From the NCBI GenBank assembly GCA_945873305.1, contig CAMCCX010000008.1, positions 1 to 50,420 of the forward strand: DNA of 50,420 nt, read 5' to 3'. Source of the DNA: Akkermansia muciniphila. Lineage in GTDB: Bacteria; Verrucomicrobiota; Verrucomicrobiia; Verrucomicrobiales; Akkermansiaceae. The position numbers and the translations under genes were made by a program. The first letter of the stretch is position 1. Each line of letters begins with the position of its first letter. Shown here piece by piece: positions 22,754 to 32,700 of this stretch. The notes under the pieces are model-generated. The model had not been told where the DNA came from. It did no database searches and worked only from the letters and a program-made list of their open reading frames with translations.

Positions 22754-25700
22754 ATGAACGAAGAACCTCCAACCCCATTCGACACCGTCGGCGACGAATC
22801 CGTCGAGGCGCGCATCGTCGCCTGGGTCCTCGGCGAGACCTCCGCCTTCGAGGCCGCGGAACTCGAACGCCTCTGCGAAGAGCGCCCCGAGCTCCACATT
22901 TTCCACCGCCGCATGCTCGCCCTCCACGGCCTCCTCACCGAAGCCGAAGCCGCCGGGAAAGACGAGTCCTGGAAACTCCCGTCCGAGAAGCGCAAGCTCC
23001 TCGACGACATTCTCGGTGAGGAAAAGACCAGCCGGCTGGAACCAAAGAGAGAACTCCGCATCCGTCACAGCGGGCGGCGGGCGTTCCTCGCGATCGCGGC
23101 CTGCCTGGTTCTAACGATCATCGTCGCGAGACTCATAGGTCCTATAGGTCGTATAAGTCCTATGAAAGGCGTCGCAGCCACTGACGCCGCAGCTCAGCCT
23201 CACGCGACTTCCGAGCTAGCCCTCCAAGAACTCAACAAAGCCGTCCGCGACCAGGAATACAAAGTCGAGGAACGCCGCAAGGTCCTCGCCACCATCGTTA
23301 GGACCAAGGGGGTCATCAACAAGGGACAGGATTCTTTCTACGGCCAGTCCGGCGTGGACGAAGACCAAGGTGGTCGCAGCGCGCTCCAAACTTACAATCA
23401 ACTCGAGCAGGAGAAAATGCAGTTGGAGAGTCAGGTCAAGAGCCTGCTGAAATATGACAGCGACCAATTGATGACCTACGCGTCCGGGCTCGATCTACCT
23501 GATAACACCATCAAAAATCTCCAACCGCAGTATCTCGACGCCAAGCGCCAACTGGAATCCGCCAAGGTCAACGGGTTGGGCGATGACCACCCAACGGTGC
23601 AAGCCGCCGCCGAGCAAGTGCAAGCGACCAAGCGTCAGATGGACGAGGGCGTCGTCAACTTGAGGAGTACCCTGCAGGCTCAGTTAGAAATGACGAACGA
23701 TCGCCTGAAAAAGGTCGAGGCCATGAAAGACGACTCGCGCGAGGAAGCCATCAAGCGCGGCCTCGACGCCCAGGACTACGCCGACGCCAAGCGCGATTTC
23801 GAATCCGACCAACAGCTTCTTCAAGCGCTCAAACTCAAACAGATCGAGCAAACCATCGCCTCCAAGATCTCGGGTGGAAGCTTGGCCATGAGCACTCCCG
23901 CCGCCCCCGTCGCCGAATCAGCGCGGGGCGAGGATGGCACCTACCAAATCGAGGCGTCCAAAAAAGACGCGGGCCTCAAGCAAAGTGCCAGACAGAACCA
24001 ACTCGCAAAACAATCTGCCGAACGGCAGCGGGCTAAAAAGCCCGCGGATCTTCAACAACGCGCCGCCTTGGCGGAACCTGGCAATGCCTCCGACATGGAC
24101 GCGATGCCACCGATCGCAGCCAACGACATGTCCGGTGGTTTGGGAGGTGGCCGTGCCAGTGGTCGCTATGCCCTTGCCGCGGAACCCGCAGCTCTTCCGG
24201 CTCCCGCCGCACAGGAGGGGCAGGTGATGAGCACCGTTCCAACCCTTTCCAGATTCGAATCCAAAGACAAAGAGCCCAACTCGCGATCTGCGGCCAAGCC
24301 AAGGGTTGTGCCTCCTGGAAATCGTGCCGATGCGGACGACTATTACAGGAGTGAAAAGGATCATCACCGAGTGGAGCTGCAGTCGCAGGCCGATTCCGCG
24401 TGGAAACTCCCCGTGCCGCCCGTGGTGGGTGCTCTGGCATTCTCAGACGCCTCGTCTTTGGATCAACTCCCGAAGGAAGAACTCGATATCGCTGACGCGG
24501 AAACAACCGAAGGTTCCGAAATTGGAATCATCAGGGAGCTTCATTTCCCCACGGAATATGAACCGGCTCAACCGCCCGAGGAAGCCAAGTTGCTTGTCGA
24601 TCTAATCACCGAAATCCCCGCCGCCGAAAATCCCTACTCCACCTTCTCCCTCAACATCAGCGACGCCTCGTTCCAACTCGCCAAAGCCGCTCTTGCCAAA
24701 GGCGAACGCCCCGATCCCGCCGGCATCAAGCCCGAGCAATTCTACAACGCCGTGGACTACGGCGATCCCGCACCAGCCTCTAACGAACCCGTCGCCGCCA
24801 CCATCGAGCAATCCGCCCATCCGGTCATTCCCGGCAGAAACATCGTCCGCGTCGCTCTCCGCACCGGCTCGGTCGGCCGCAGTGCCGTGCAACCGCTGCG
24901 CCTCACGCTGCTCGTCGATCAATCCGGCTCGATGGTCCGCGAGGACCGCCGCGCTTCGATGGAACACGCGCTCTCACAACTCGGCGTCCTTCTCACCAAG
25001 GCCGACCTCGTCACCGTCATCGGCTTCTCCCGCACCCCGCACCTTCTGGCAGACGGCATGACCGGCGATCAGGCGGTGAAACTCGCCGAAATCGTCAACC
25101 AAACCGCCAGCGAAGGCGGCACAAACATGGAAGAAGCCATGAAACTCGGCGGACAGTTAGCGGAGCGCCACCAACTCGCCGGAGCCCAGAACCGCATCGT
25201 TCTCTTCACCGACGGCGCGGCCAACCTCGGCGACGCCAACCCCGCCCGCCTCGCCGAACAGGTGAAATCGTTCCGCCAGAAAGGCCTCGCCTTCGACATC
25301 GCCGGCATCGGCGCGGACGGCCTGAACGACCGCCTGCTCAGCGAACTCGCCCGCAACGGGAACGGTCGCTACTACGTCGTCGGCGGCGAGAAAAACGACA
25401 GTTTCGCCCGCCAACTCGCCGGAGCCTTCCGCCCCGCCGCCGAGAACGTCAAAGTCCAGGTGAACTTCAATCCGCAGCGCGTCGGGAAATACAAACTCAT
25501 CGGCTTCGAAAAGGACCGCCTGAAAACCGAGGACTTCCGCAATGACGCGGTGGACGCCGCCGAGCTCGCAGCGGAGGAAGCCGGAGTCGCCATCTACCAA
25601 GTCGAGCCGCTCGCCGACGGCACTGGCGAGATCGGCGAGGTCAGCGTCCGTTTCCGCGACGCCGCCAGCAAGGAAATGGTCGAGCGCAGCTGGACGATTC

Positions 25701-25915
25701 CCCACGACGACAATGCCACGACCTTCGACCGCGCCACGCCTTCCATGCAGCTCGCCGGACTCTCGCTGCTGGTTGCCGAAAAGCTCAAGGGCGGCCCGCT
25801 CGCCGACGCCATCGATTTCAAACAACTCGCCGGCCCGACCTCGCTGGTGAAGCAGTTCTACGGCAACAGCCCGCGCGTCAGCGACATGCTGCGCGTCATC
25901 GACGCACTGAAGTAA
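22754..25915 (+). CDS. Membrane protein: anti-sigma-like N-terminus, Wzc-like coiled coil, von Willebrand A domain
   Basis: In this 1053-aa protein residues 15-75 (ARIVAWVLGETSAFEAAELE and following) form the helical segment seen at the start of many anti-sigma-like proteins of this phylum. A transmembrane helix lies at about 110-128. Residues 150-372 are a long coiled coil, and LPDNTIKNLQPQYLDAKRQL, GLGDDHPTVQAAAEQV and DYADAKRDFESDQQLLQALK closely resemble the periplasmic coiled coil of Wzc/GumC-type polysaccharide co-polymerases. A low-complexity linker follows. From about 615 comes a vWA protein of the YfbK type, with MIDAS D722-x-S-x-S (DQSGSM), later NRIVLFTDGAANLGD, and a C-terminal beta domain. 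This order is unusual. It lies 57 bases after the sigma gene. Confidence 0.85.
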   Translation: MNEEPPTPFDTVGDESVEARIVAWVLGETSAFEAAELERLCEERPELHIFHRRMLALHGLLTEAEAAGKDESWKLPSEKRKLLDDILGEEKTSRLEPKRELRIRHSGRRAFLAIAACLVLTIIVARLIGPIGRISPMKGVAATDAAAQPHATSELALQELNKAVRDQEYKVEERRKVLATIVRTKGVINKGQDSFYGQSGVDEDQGGRSALQTYNQLEQEKMQLESQVKSLLKYDSDQLMTYASGLDLPDNTIKNLQPQYLDAKRQLESAKVNGLGDDHPTVQAAAEQVQATKRQMDEGVVNLRSTLQAQLEMTNDRLKKVEAMKDDSREEAIKRGLDAQDYADAKRDFESDQQLLQALKLKQIEQTIASKISGGSLAMSTPAAPVAESARGEDGTYQIEASKKDAGLKQSARQNQLAKQSAERQRAKKPADLQQRAALAEPGNASDMDAMPPIAANDMSGGLGGGRASGRYALAAEPAALPAPAAQEGQVMSTVPTLSRFESKDKEPNSRSAAKPRVVPPGNRADADDYYRSEKDHHRVELQSQADSAWKLPVPPVVGALAFSDASSLDQLPKEELDIADAETTEGSEIGIIRELHFPTEYEPAQPPEEAKLLVDLITEIPAAENPYSTFSLNISDASFQLAKAALAKGERPDPAGIKPEQFYNAVDYGDPAPASNEPVAATIEQSAHPVIPGRNIVRVALRTGSVGRSAVQPLRLTLLVDQSGSMVREDRRASMEHALSQLGVLLTKADLVTVIGFSRTPHLLADGMTGDQAVKLAEIVNQTASEGGTNMEEAMKLGGQLAERHQLAGAQNRIVLFTDGAANLGDANPARLAEQVKSFRQKGLAFDIAGIGADGLNDRLLSELARNGNGRYYVVGGEKNDSFARQLAGAFRPAAENVKVQVNFNPQRVGKYKLIGFEKDRLKTEDFRNDAVDAAELAAEEAGVAIYQVEPLADGTGEIGEVSVRFRDAASKEMVERSWTIPHDDNATTFDRATPSMQLAGLSLLVAEKLKGGPLADAIDFKQLAGPTSLVKQFYGNSPRVSDMLRVIDALK
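23134..23164. repeat. In-frame ATAGGTCCTAT microrepeat just after the transmembrane helix
   Basis: A 31-base run built from TAGGTCCTAT-like words, with outer inverted ends CATAGG and CCTATG, encodes LIGPIGRISPM directly after the membrane helix. Its AT-rich sequence differs sharply from the flanks, so it looks like a short repeat that spread into the gene without breaking the frame. Confidence 0.55.
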
Positions 25916-25948
25916 GGCAGCCAAAAACCACGATCCAAATACCAAGCC

Positions 25949-26680
25949 ATGAAAGCCACGTTAGCCATGAAGCTGAATGTTAGTCCTGTCCTGTTGCTGG
26001 CCATTTTTCTGCCGATTCTTGCCATCCAAGCCAGTGAGAAAGAGGCAGAAAAAGAGACCGCCGTCGCCGTGGAAGCTCCTCCCGCGGATTGGATGGAGTG
26101 GGCGAAATGGGCTGAGAAGCGCCAACCGGTCACCGACGAGCAGGGCCACGGGCCTGACATTGGAAGTGATGAATGGGCAACCGCTCTCGGCCGGCGGCTG
26201 AAGATCAGCGACGATGCCGGACATGGACCCGACATCGGGTCCATGGAATGGCGGCAAGCCGTGGAGAAAAAGCTGAAGGCGAAGGCGGCCCCCGTGCCGG
26301 AGAAGGAGCGCCAGCTGCTTTCCTCCCATGATACCTTGGCCCGGTTTACGGGCTTGAAGGATCACCAATGCCTTGGTCTAACGGTCCTCTGCCCCGACCG
26401 TTGCGGCGAATCAGGCAAGCTCGCCACCTTCGCCATCGTGAAATACCTCGGCTACGAAAAGCCCGGGGAATACGGCGACCCGAAGCAGGAGCAGTTCCAG
26501 ATCCTTATCGAGGACAACCTGAAAACCCCGAAGGTCTCCGCCGCGATCCATGGCGCTATTTCCGCGCTAACACCCGGCGCCCTGGTGCATTTGCGGTGGG
26601 ACCACGACTACGTCACCCAAGGAGGTTCCAAATTCCCCGAGCGCACGATTCGGGAGCTCTCGATCATGAAAGACGAGTAA
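25949..26680 (+). CDS. Secreted protein of unknown function with a repeated GHGPDIGS motif
   Basis: The 243-aa protein has a signal peptide (MKATLAMKLNVSPVLLLAIF, cleavage near IQA-S) and a Glu/Lys-rich stalk. Two repeat units follow: D-E-Q-GHGPDIGSDEW (GHGPDIGS at 66-73) and D-D-A-GHGPDIGSMEW (91-98), 25 residues apart. The C-terminal half (about 125-243) is a predicted beta domain (LTVLCPDRCGESGKLATFAI; LTPGALVHLRWDHDYVTQGG). I do not recognise the family. It starts 33 bases after the vWA gene and ends 63 before the giant gene, so it belongs to that operon. ATG 25967 is an alternative start. Confidence 0.75.
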   Translation: MKATLAMKLNVSPVLLLAIFLPILAIQASEKEAEKETAVAVEAPPADWMEWAKWAEKRQPVTDEQGHGPDIGSDEWATALGRRLKISDDAGHGPDIGSMEWRQAVEKKLKAKAAPVPEKERQLLSSHDTLARFTGLKDHQCLGLTVLCPDRCGESGKLATFAIVKYLGYEKPGEYGDPKQEQFQILIEDNLKTPKVSAAIHGAISALTPGALVHLRWDHDYVTQGGSKFPERTIRELSIMKDE

Positions 26681-26743
26681 GCGCTCCAATTTACAAACCT
26701 TTTACCCACGCGACCCGGAAGTCGTGATAGAAAGCGAATCCAC

Positions 26744-29700
26744 ATGAAAGTCATCATTTTGATGCTCCTCACGCCCTTCCTCCTCGCCCAGGAACCCGAC
26801 GACCGCGTCATCCTCGTCCCGCTGGCCAAGGCCCCGAAAGAAGCCCCGCTTTTCTTCTCCGCCACCGCCGACGTGAAAGTCCAGGTCGGCATGGAGGAAG
26901 TCACCAGCGAACAACAGGTCGATTTCAAAATCCATCAGGGAAAACCCGAGGCCCTAACGATCTCAATGAACGGCGCGGGCGAGATCGTTTCCGTCGCCGG
27001 CCAAGGCCTGCGCGACTGGTCGGTGCGCGTCGCCGAAGACGGCTCGCGCTTTCTCGACGTGCGCCCCGTGCTCAGCGGCGACAAGCTTCCCACGGAATTG
27101 CGCATCCAGGTGAAGACCCGGCTCAAGATCGAAGCCCGGCCCGTCATCCCACTATTGCCCGGACCCGGTTCCGCCACTGGATTCACGGTGGCCATCTCGC
27201 TGACTCCCGACACCGGAGTCGAATTGTTCGTCGAGAAAGCCGAGGGACTCGTGTCGGTGGATGATTCCAACAGCCGCAAATTCCTCGGCTACGGAGCCGC
27301 AAAACTCGAACTCGCGGCCCTGCTAGCCAATACCGGAGCCCGCGGGATCGAACTCGCCGGCACCGCGATGAACGGCCGCCTCGCCGCCGACGGCAACAGC
27401 ATTTCCTTCAAACTAACCGCCATCGCGAAGGCCGCGGCAAAAGGCTCGGCCGTGCAGCTGGCAGGCGGTGGCGCGGCCCTGTCAGGCGGAGTCTCCGGCG
27501 ACGGCTGGCATGTGATGCTCCGCAAGGACGATCGCATGAAAAGCTACGACCTGGTCGCCGAGCGAGCCGGTGAGTTCCCCGTTGAAATCGATTTCGTCGT
27601 CCCGGTGACCCGCAAGGGCGACTGGCGTTCGCTCGGCTTCTATCTACCTTCCGGCGTCGTGGTGCCGGTAAAGATCGAAGGTCTCGGCGAGGCGGTCGCA
27701 TTCGACCGCGCGCTGGCCGTGGTGCCGCAACGCGACGGCAAGGCGTGGCGAGGATTTCTCCCTGCCAACGGCAGTGCCGCGATGGCATGGCGCGAGGCGG
27801 GCATCGTGGCCGACGGCGCGTTGTTCTTCTCCAGCACGGAATCCACCGACGTCCGGATCGGCAGCGGTCTGCTGCGGCAGTTGACGACCGTGGATCTGCG
27901 GGTTCTGCAAGGCAAACTCGCCAATCTATCACTCTCGCTCGACGGCCCCGGCGAGGTGCTGGCGGTGACGGGCGAGCCGGTGCTCGGCTGGTCGGTGATC
28001 GAGGAAAGCGGCAAGCGTCGTCTCGACGTGAAATTGAGCCGTCCGATCGAGGGCGGCGGGCGGATCGTCATCGAGGCGCAATCCGCGCTCGGCGGATTTC
28101 CAGTTAGGGCGGAAGCCCTGCGGATGATTCCCGGCGGCGCGCTGCGCCACAGTGGCTGGCTGCGGGTGGCGAACGAAGGCGCGGTCCGAATCGAAGTCGC
28201 CGACGCCAAGGGCCTGATCCAACTCGCGCCCGGTCAGTTCCCTGGCGGCGTGGACGAGACTCTGCGGCAGGTTTTTGTCTATCGGTTTCCTTCGGCTGAC
28301 TACATCTATGCCATCCAGGCGGACCAGGTCCTGCCAGAAATCGCCGTGACCGAAGTCACTGTCTATGACCTTTCCGAAACCGACCGCCGGATCTCCGCGG
28401 ATCTGGAACTCGACATCCGCGAGGCTCCGCTGCGCGAGTGGGAGTTGGAAATTCCCGCCGATCACGCTGTCGCATCGGTCGCCGGCGCGGCGGTCGCCGA
28501 CTACGCGGTGGCCAGCGAGGTGAAGGAGGGGAAGCGGCGGCTCAAGATCATTTTCAAGGAAGCGGTGATGAACCGCCAGCTCGTCAGCGTGCGCTTGGAA
28601 AAGAACGAGGCCGCCAAATCCGGAGCGTGGGATCTCCAACCGCTCGGTTTCCCTGGTGTGAAATCGCGGCGCGGCTATGTGGGCGCCGTCGCGGCGGCGG
28701 GGTATCGGTTAGTCGCCGGGAAAACAAGCGGAGTCGCCGAGGTGCCGGTCACGTTTTTCCCGAAGAAGACCGCCGGACTGCAACAAGCGTTCCGTCTGCG
28801 TGAAGGTGCTTGGCAGGTCGGCCTGTCTGTCGAAGCGCTTGGCCAAAGCGTGCAGGCGGACGTCTTCCACCTTTACTCGCTCAAGGCGGGCGCGGCTTAC
28901 GGCAGCGTGTTGATCAACTATTTCGTCGTCGGCGCGCCCGCTACCGAGTGGAAGATTTCCGTGCCTGAGGGAGTTGGTAACATCGACGTGACCGGCCAGA
29001 GCGTCGGTCGCGATTGGCGGCGCGAGGGCAACACGGTGATCGTGCCTCTATCACGTCCGGTTCTCGGCACCGGCACCGTGCTGCTCACCTTCGAGCAGCC
29101 GATGAGCGCCCGTGGCGGCCAGCTAACACCCGGAGAGGTCCGCCCGCTCGAGGTGCAGGCCGAGCGCGGCTATGTGCAGGTGGTCAGTCCGCTCCAGGTG
29201 AAATTCGCCAAGCCCGTTAGCGAGGGGCCTTTGTTAGCGATCGACGCCAGCGAGCTGCCTGCGGAATTCCGCCTGCTCAGCACCGCGCCGACACTCGCCG
29301 CGTGGCAATACACCGCGCGCGATTTCAAGATTGCGATGAAGGTCGAGTGGTTCAATCCGGGCGAAACCGTCGAGCAGGTCGTCGATTTCCTCAAGCTTTC
29401 CAGCCAGGTCTCGCGCGATGGCCAATGGGTGACTGACGCCCGTTTTTTCGTCAAATCACGAGGCCGTAGCGCCTTGCGCGCGACTCTGCCTGAAGGAGCC
29501 GCGTTGTGGGAAGCCAAGGTCAACGGCGAGGCGGTGAACGCCCGCGCCGACGGCGGCGAAACGCTGGTGCCGCTGCCCTCGCAGATCGATCCTAACAAGT
29601 CCGTGGAAATCACCCTGCGCTACGGAGCTCGCGCCGGAAACCCGAGGCATCCGCGCCTCTCCGCACCGCGTTTGGCCGCGCCGGTCGTCATCGGTGAGTG

Positions 29701-32700
29701 GACGGTCACCGGCGATGAAGGACGACAACTCGTGCCCCGCGGCGGCACGGCGGAACTGGTGCGGCCCGCTCTCGCGGAAAGCGGTTGGGAGTGGCTGGCG
29801 CGGCACTCGCGGATGGTGGGCGGGTTCTTCATGTTAGGAATCGCGGCGCTGACTCTCGGCTCGGGAAACGCCACCGGAGTCCGCCGGGTGTTCGCGCTGT
29901 TGATAGGGGTTGCATTCATCGCCACGGCGGCGGGCCTCGGCCTGTGGGCCGCCACGACCAGTCGGGGCAATGCGGCGGTGCTCGAGTATGCCGCGCCGGT
30001 GGTGGCCGCGGGCAGCGAGGTGGCCGTGGAGCTCGGCAATTTCCCTGCATGGCAAGCGCGCACGGGGTGGGGGATGTGGCTGGTCTTCGGCCTCGGCGTG
30101 GCGATCGTCCTGCGTGGCTGGTTGTTCAGCGACCGCTGGTGGAAAGCCTGCGGACTGGCGATGCTGGCGGCCTCGTTTCTATCCATCCGTGGTGGCTCGG
30201 GCTTGTTTTTCGGAGTGGCGGTGCTGGTGGGGCTGGCGTGGTGGCTGCCCCGGATCTTCCAAGCGTTCCGTGACCGCAGGCCACCCGTCGCGGAAGCGGC
30301 GGCGGCGATGCTTTTACTAACCGGCCTTTGTTTCACCGACGCCCGCGCCGCGGAGATCCCGGGCCTGAAGCCCGCGGAATCCATGATTCATGACTGGCAG
30401 ATCCGCGACGGGCGCTTGCTCGGAACGCTGGAGGTGACGCTGCGGGCCGAGGCCGGCGATCGTTTCCGCTTGCTGCACGCCCCGGCGGTGCTGAGTGGTT
30501 TCGATGGAGCCGGAATGCGGGTGACCAAGGCTCTGGTAGAAGGTGAGACCTCCTATCTGATCGTCGCGGAAGCGGCGGGACGCCTCACTGGCAAGGCCGT
30601 GTTCGAAATGCCGCTCCCCGATCCCGGAAAAGGCTGGACGCTCCCCGGCGGTCCCGCCGCGCTGCGGCAGGTGACGTTGCGGTGGGATCAGGGCGGTTGG
30701 GAATTTTTCTCGCCCGGCGCGGCGAAAGTCACCGCACTCGAAGGCCTGAAAACCAACGAAAGCGGCGCGGTCATGGTGCTGGGGCCGGCTGATCCGGTGT
30801 CGATCCAGGCCCGTCCGAAACAGCGCGATGTCGGCACCGAGGAAACCAGGTTTTTCGCCGAGGTTTCCAATCTCTATCTGCCCGGACCCGGCGTGGTCAA
30901 CGGCCGCCACCGCGTCTCGATCCGTCCCGCGCAGGGTCGGGTTTCCGCGCTGGTGATGACGGTGCCCGAGGGTTTTACGGTTAGCGACGCGATCGACGGG
31001 CCGGTCGGTTCGTGGCGATTCGATCCGGTAAAACGCGAGCTGCGCGTGCCGGTCGAGCCCGCGCAGGACCAGGCGTTCGGCTTCACCATCGAGACTCAGC
31101 GCGGTGCCGGGGCCTTGCCGATCAATCTCGATCTCGCGCCGGTCCGGGTGACCGGCTCGGCAGGCGAGGTTGGATTCCTCGCACTGGCCTTCGGCGAGGA
31201 GGCTCAGCCGGAGTCTGTCAACGTCGAGGGACTTTCGCGGGTGAATCCGGGGGATTTCAACGACAAGTTGCTGCCTCGCGACAAGCAGGGGAATCCGCTC
31301 GCGCTGCTCCAGCATGCGTTCCGTTATGGCACGGGTGAGGTGGTGGCGCGCGTGAATGTCGCGGCCGTCGCCCCCGAGCTGCGGGCGGAGTCGTGGCAGC
31401 TCGTTTCGCTGGGCGAGGACCGGTTAGTGGTGTCCGCCGATCTATCAGTCACGATCACGCGCTCCGGCGTCTTCCGTCTGGCGGTCGAGGTGCCGGAGGG
31501 CTTGGAGATCGAGGCCGCCACCGGCGAGGGGTTGAGCCACTGGACGGAAGGCAAGACCGAAGGCAAGCGCGTGGTGACCTTGCACCTGACCGGCAAGACG
31601 ATGGGCAAGCGCGATTTCAACCTCACCCTGACCGGACGCCCGCCCGGCGCGCAGGAGAAATGGCAGGTGCCGCGCTTGTCGCTGCGTGATGCCTCGCGTG
31701 AGACCGGCGTCCTAACCATCGCCCCCGAGCGCGGCTTGCAAGTCCGCGCGGTGGACCGCAAGAACGTCTCCCAGCTCGACCCGCGCGAGCTTGCCGATGC
31801 GCCGAAGGAATCCTCCCGCGCCGCCGCCCGGCCCGGTGCGTTGGCGTATCGTTTGTTGCAGAGCGATTGGTCGCTCGGGCTCGCGATCAGCCGCCTCGAT
31901 CCCTGGGTGACGGCGCAGGTCTTCCATGAAGCGACTTTGCGCGAGGGGCAGATGCTCACCCGCGTGATGATCGGTTATAAAATCGAGAACTCCGCGCTCA
32001 AGTCGCTGCGGGTGCGCATCCCCGGACTCGATGCCACCGCCGCCGCCACCGTCCGTGGCGGTGGTCCGGCTGTCGCTGAGGTGGTTCGCGTTGAAGGCGA
32101 GCGGGATGTTTGGGATATCAACTTCCAGCGCGGCGTGGCCGGGGAAACCCGTGTCGAGCTGGAATACCAGCGCGCCAGCAAGGACGACGGCGGCGAGGTG
32201 ATCGAACCGGTGGTGCTGGAGCAAGTCCGGCAGTTAGTCTATTTCGCAGCGGTCCGTGCGGGCGGCCGGATGGAACTGGAATCCGGCGTCCTGCCCCGCG
32301 GCTGGCAGCGCGCGGATTGGGGAGCGGTGCAGTCCACGCTTGGGCAAGCCGCCGGTAATGTCGCCCCGCTGATGGCTTTCCGGGTGGCGGATCCGGAAGG
32401 TCCGCTGCCGGTGATTTTGAAACGCCACCAGCTCGCCGACTTGCAAAAACTCCGCGTGGCCGACGGGACCCTAACGACGTTGATCTCGCCCCGCGGCGAC
32501 GCGCTCACCGCCGTGGATTTGAAGATGCAGGTCGTCGGCAAAGGCACGCTGCGCCTGAAACTGCCGAAGGACTCCGCGCTCTTCAACGTGCTGGTCAACG
32601 ACGAGGGGGCCACGCTGGTCCGTGAGGGCGACGAGTGGTTGTTCTACGTTTTCCCGGCGCCCGAAGTCGGCCGCCCGGCCACCGTGCGCTTCGTGTATTC

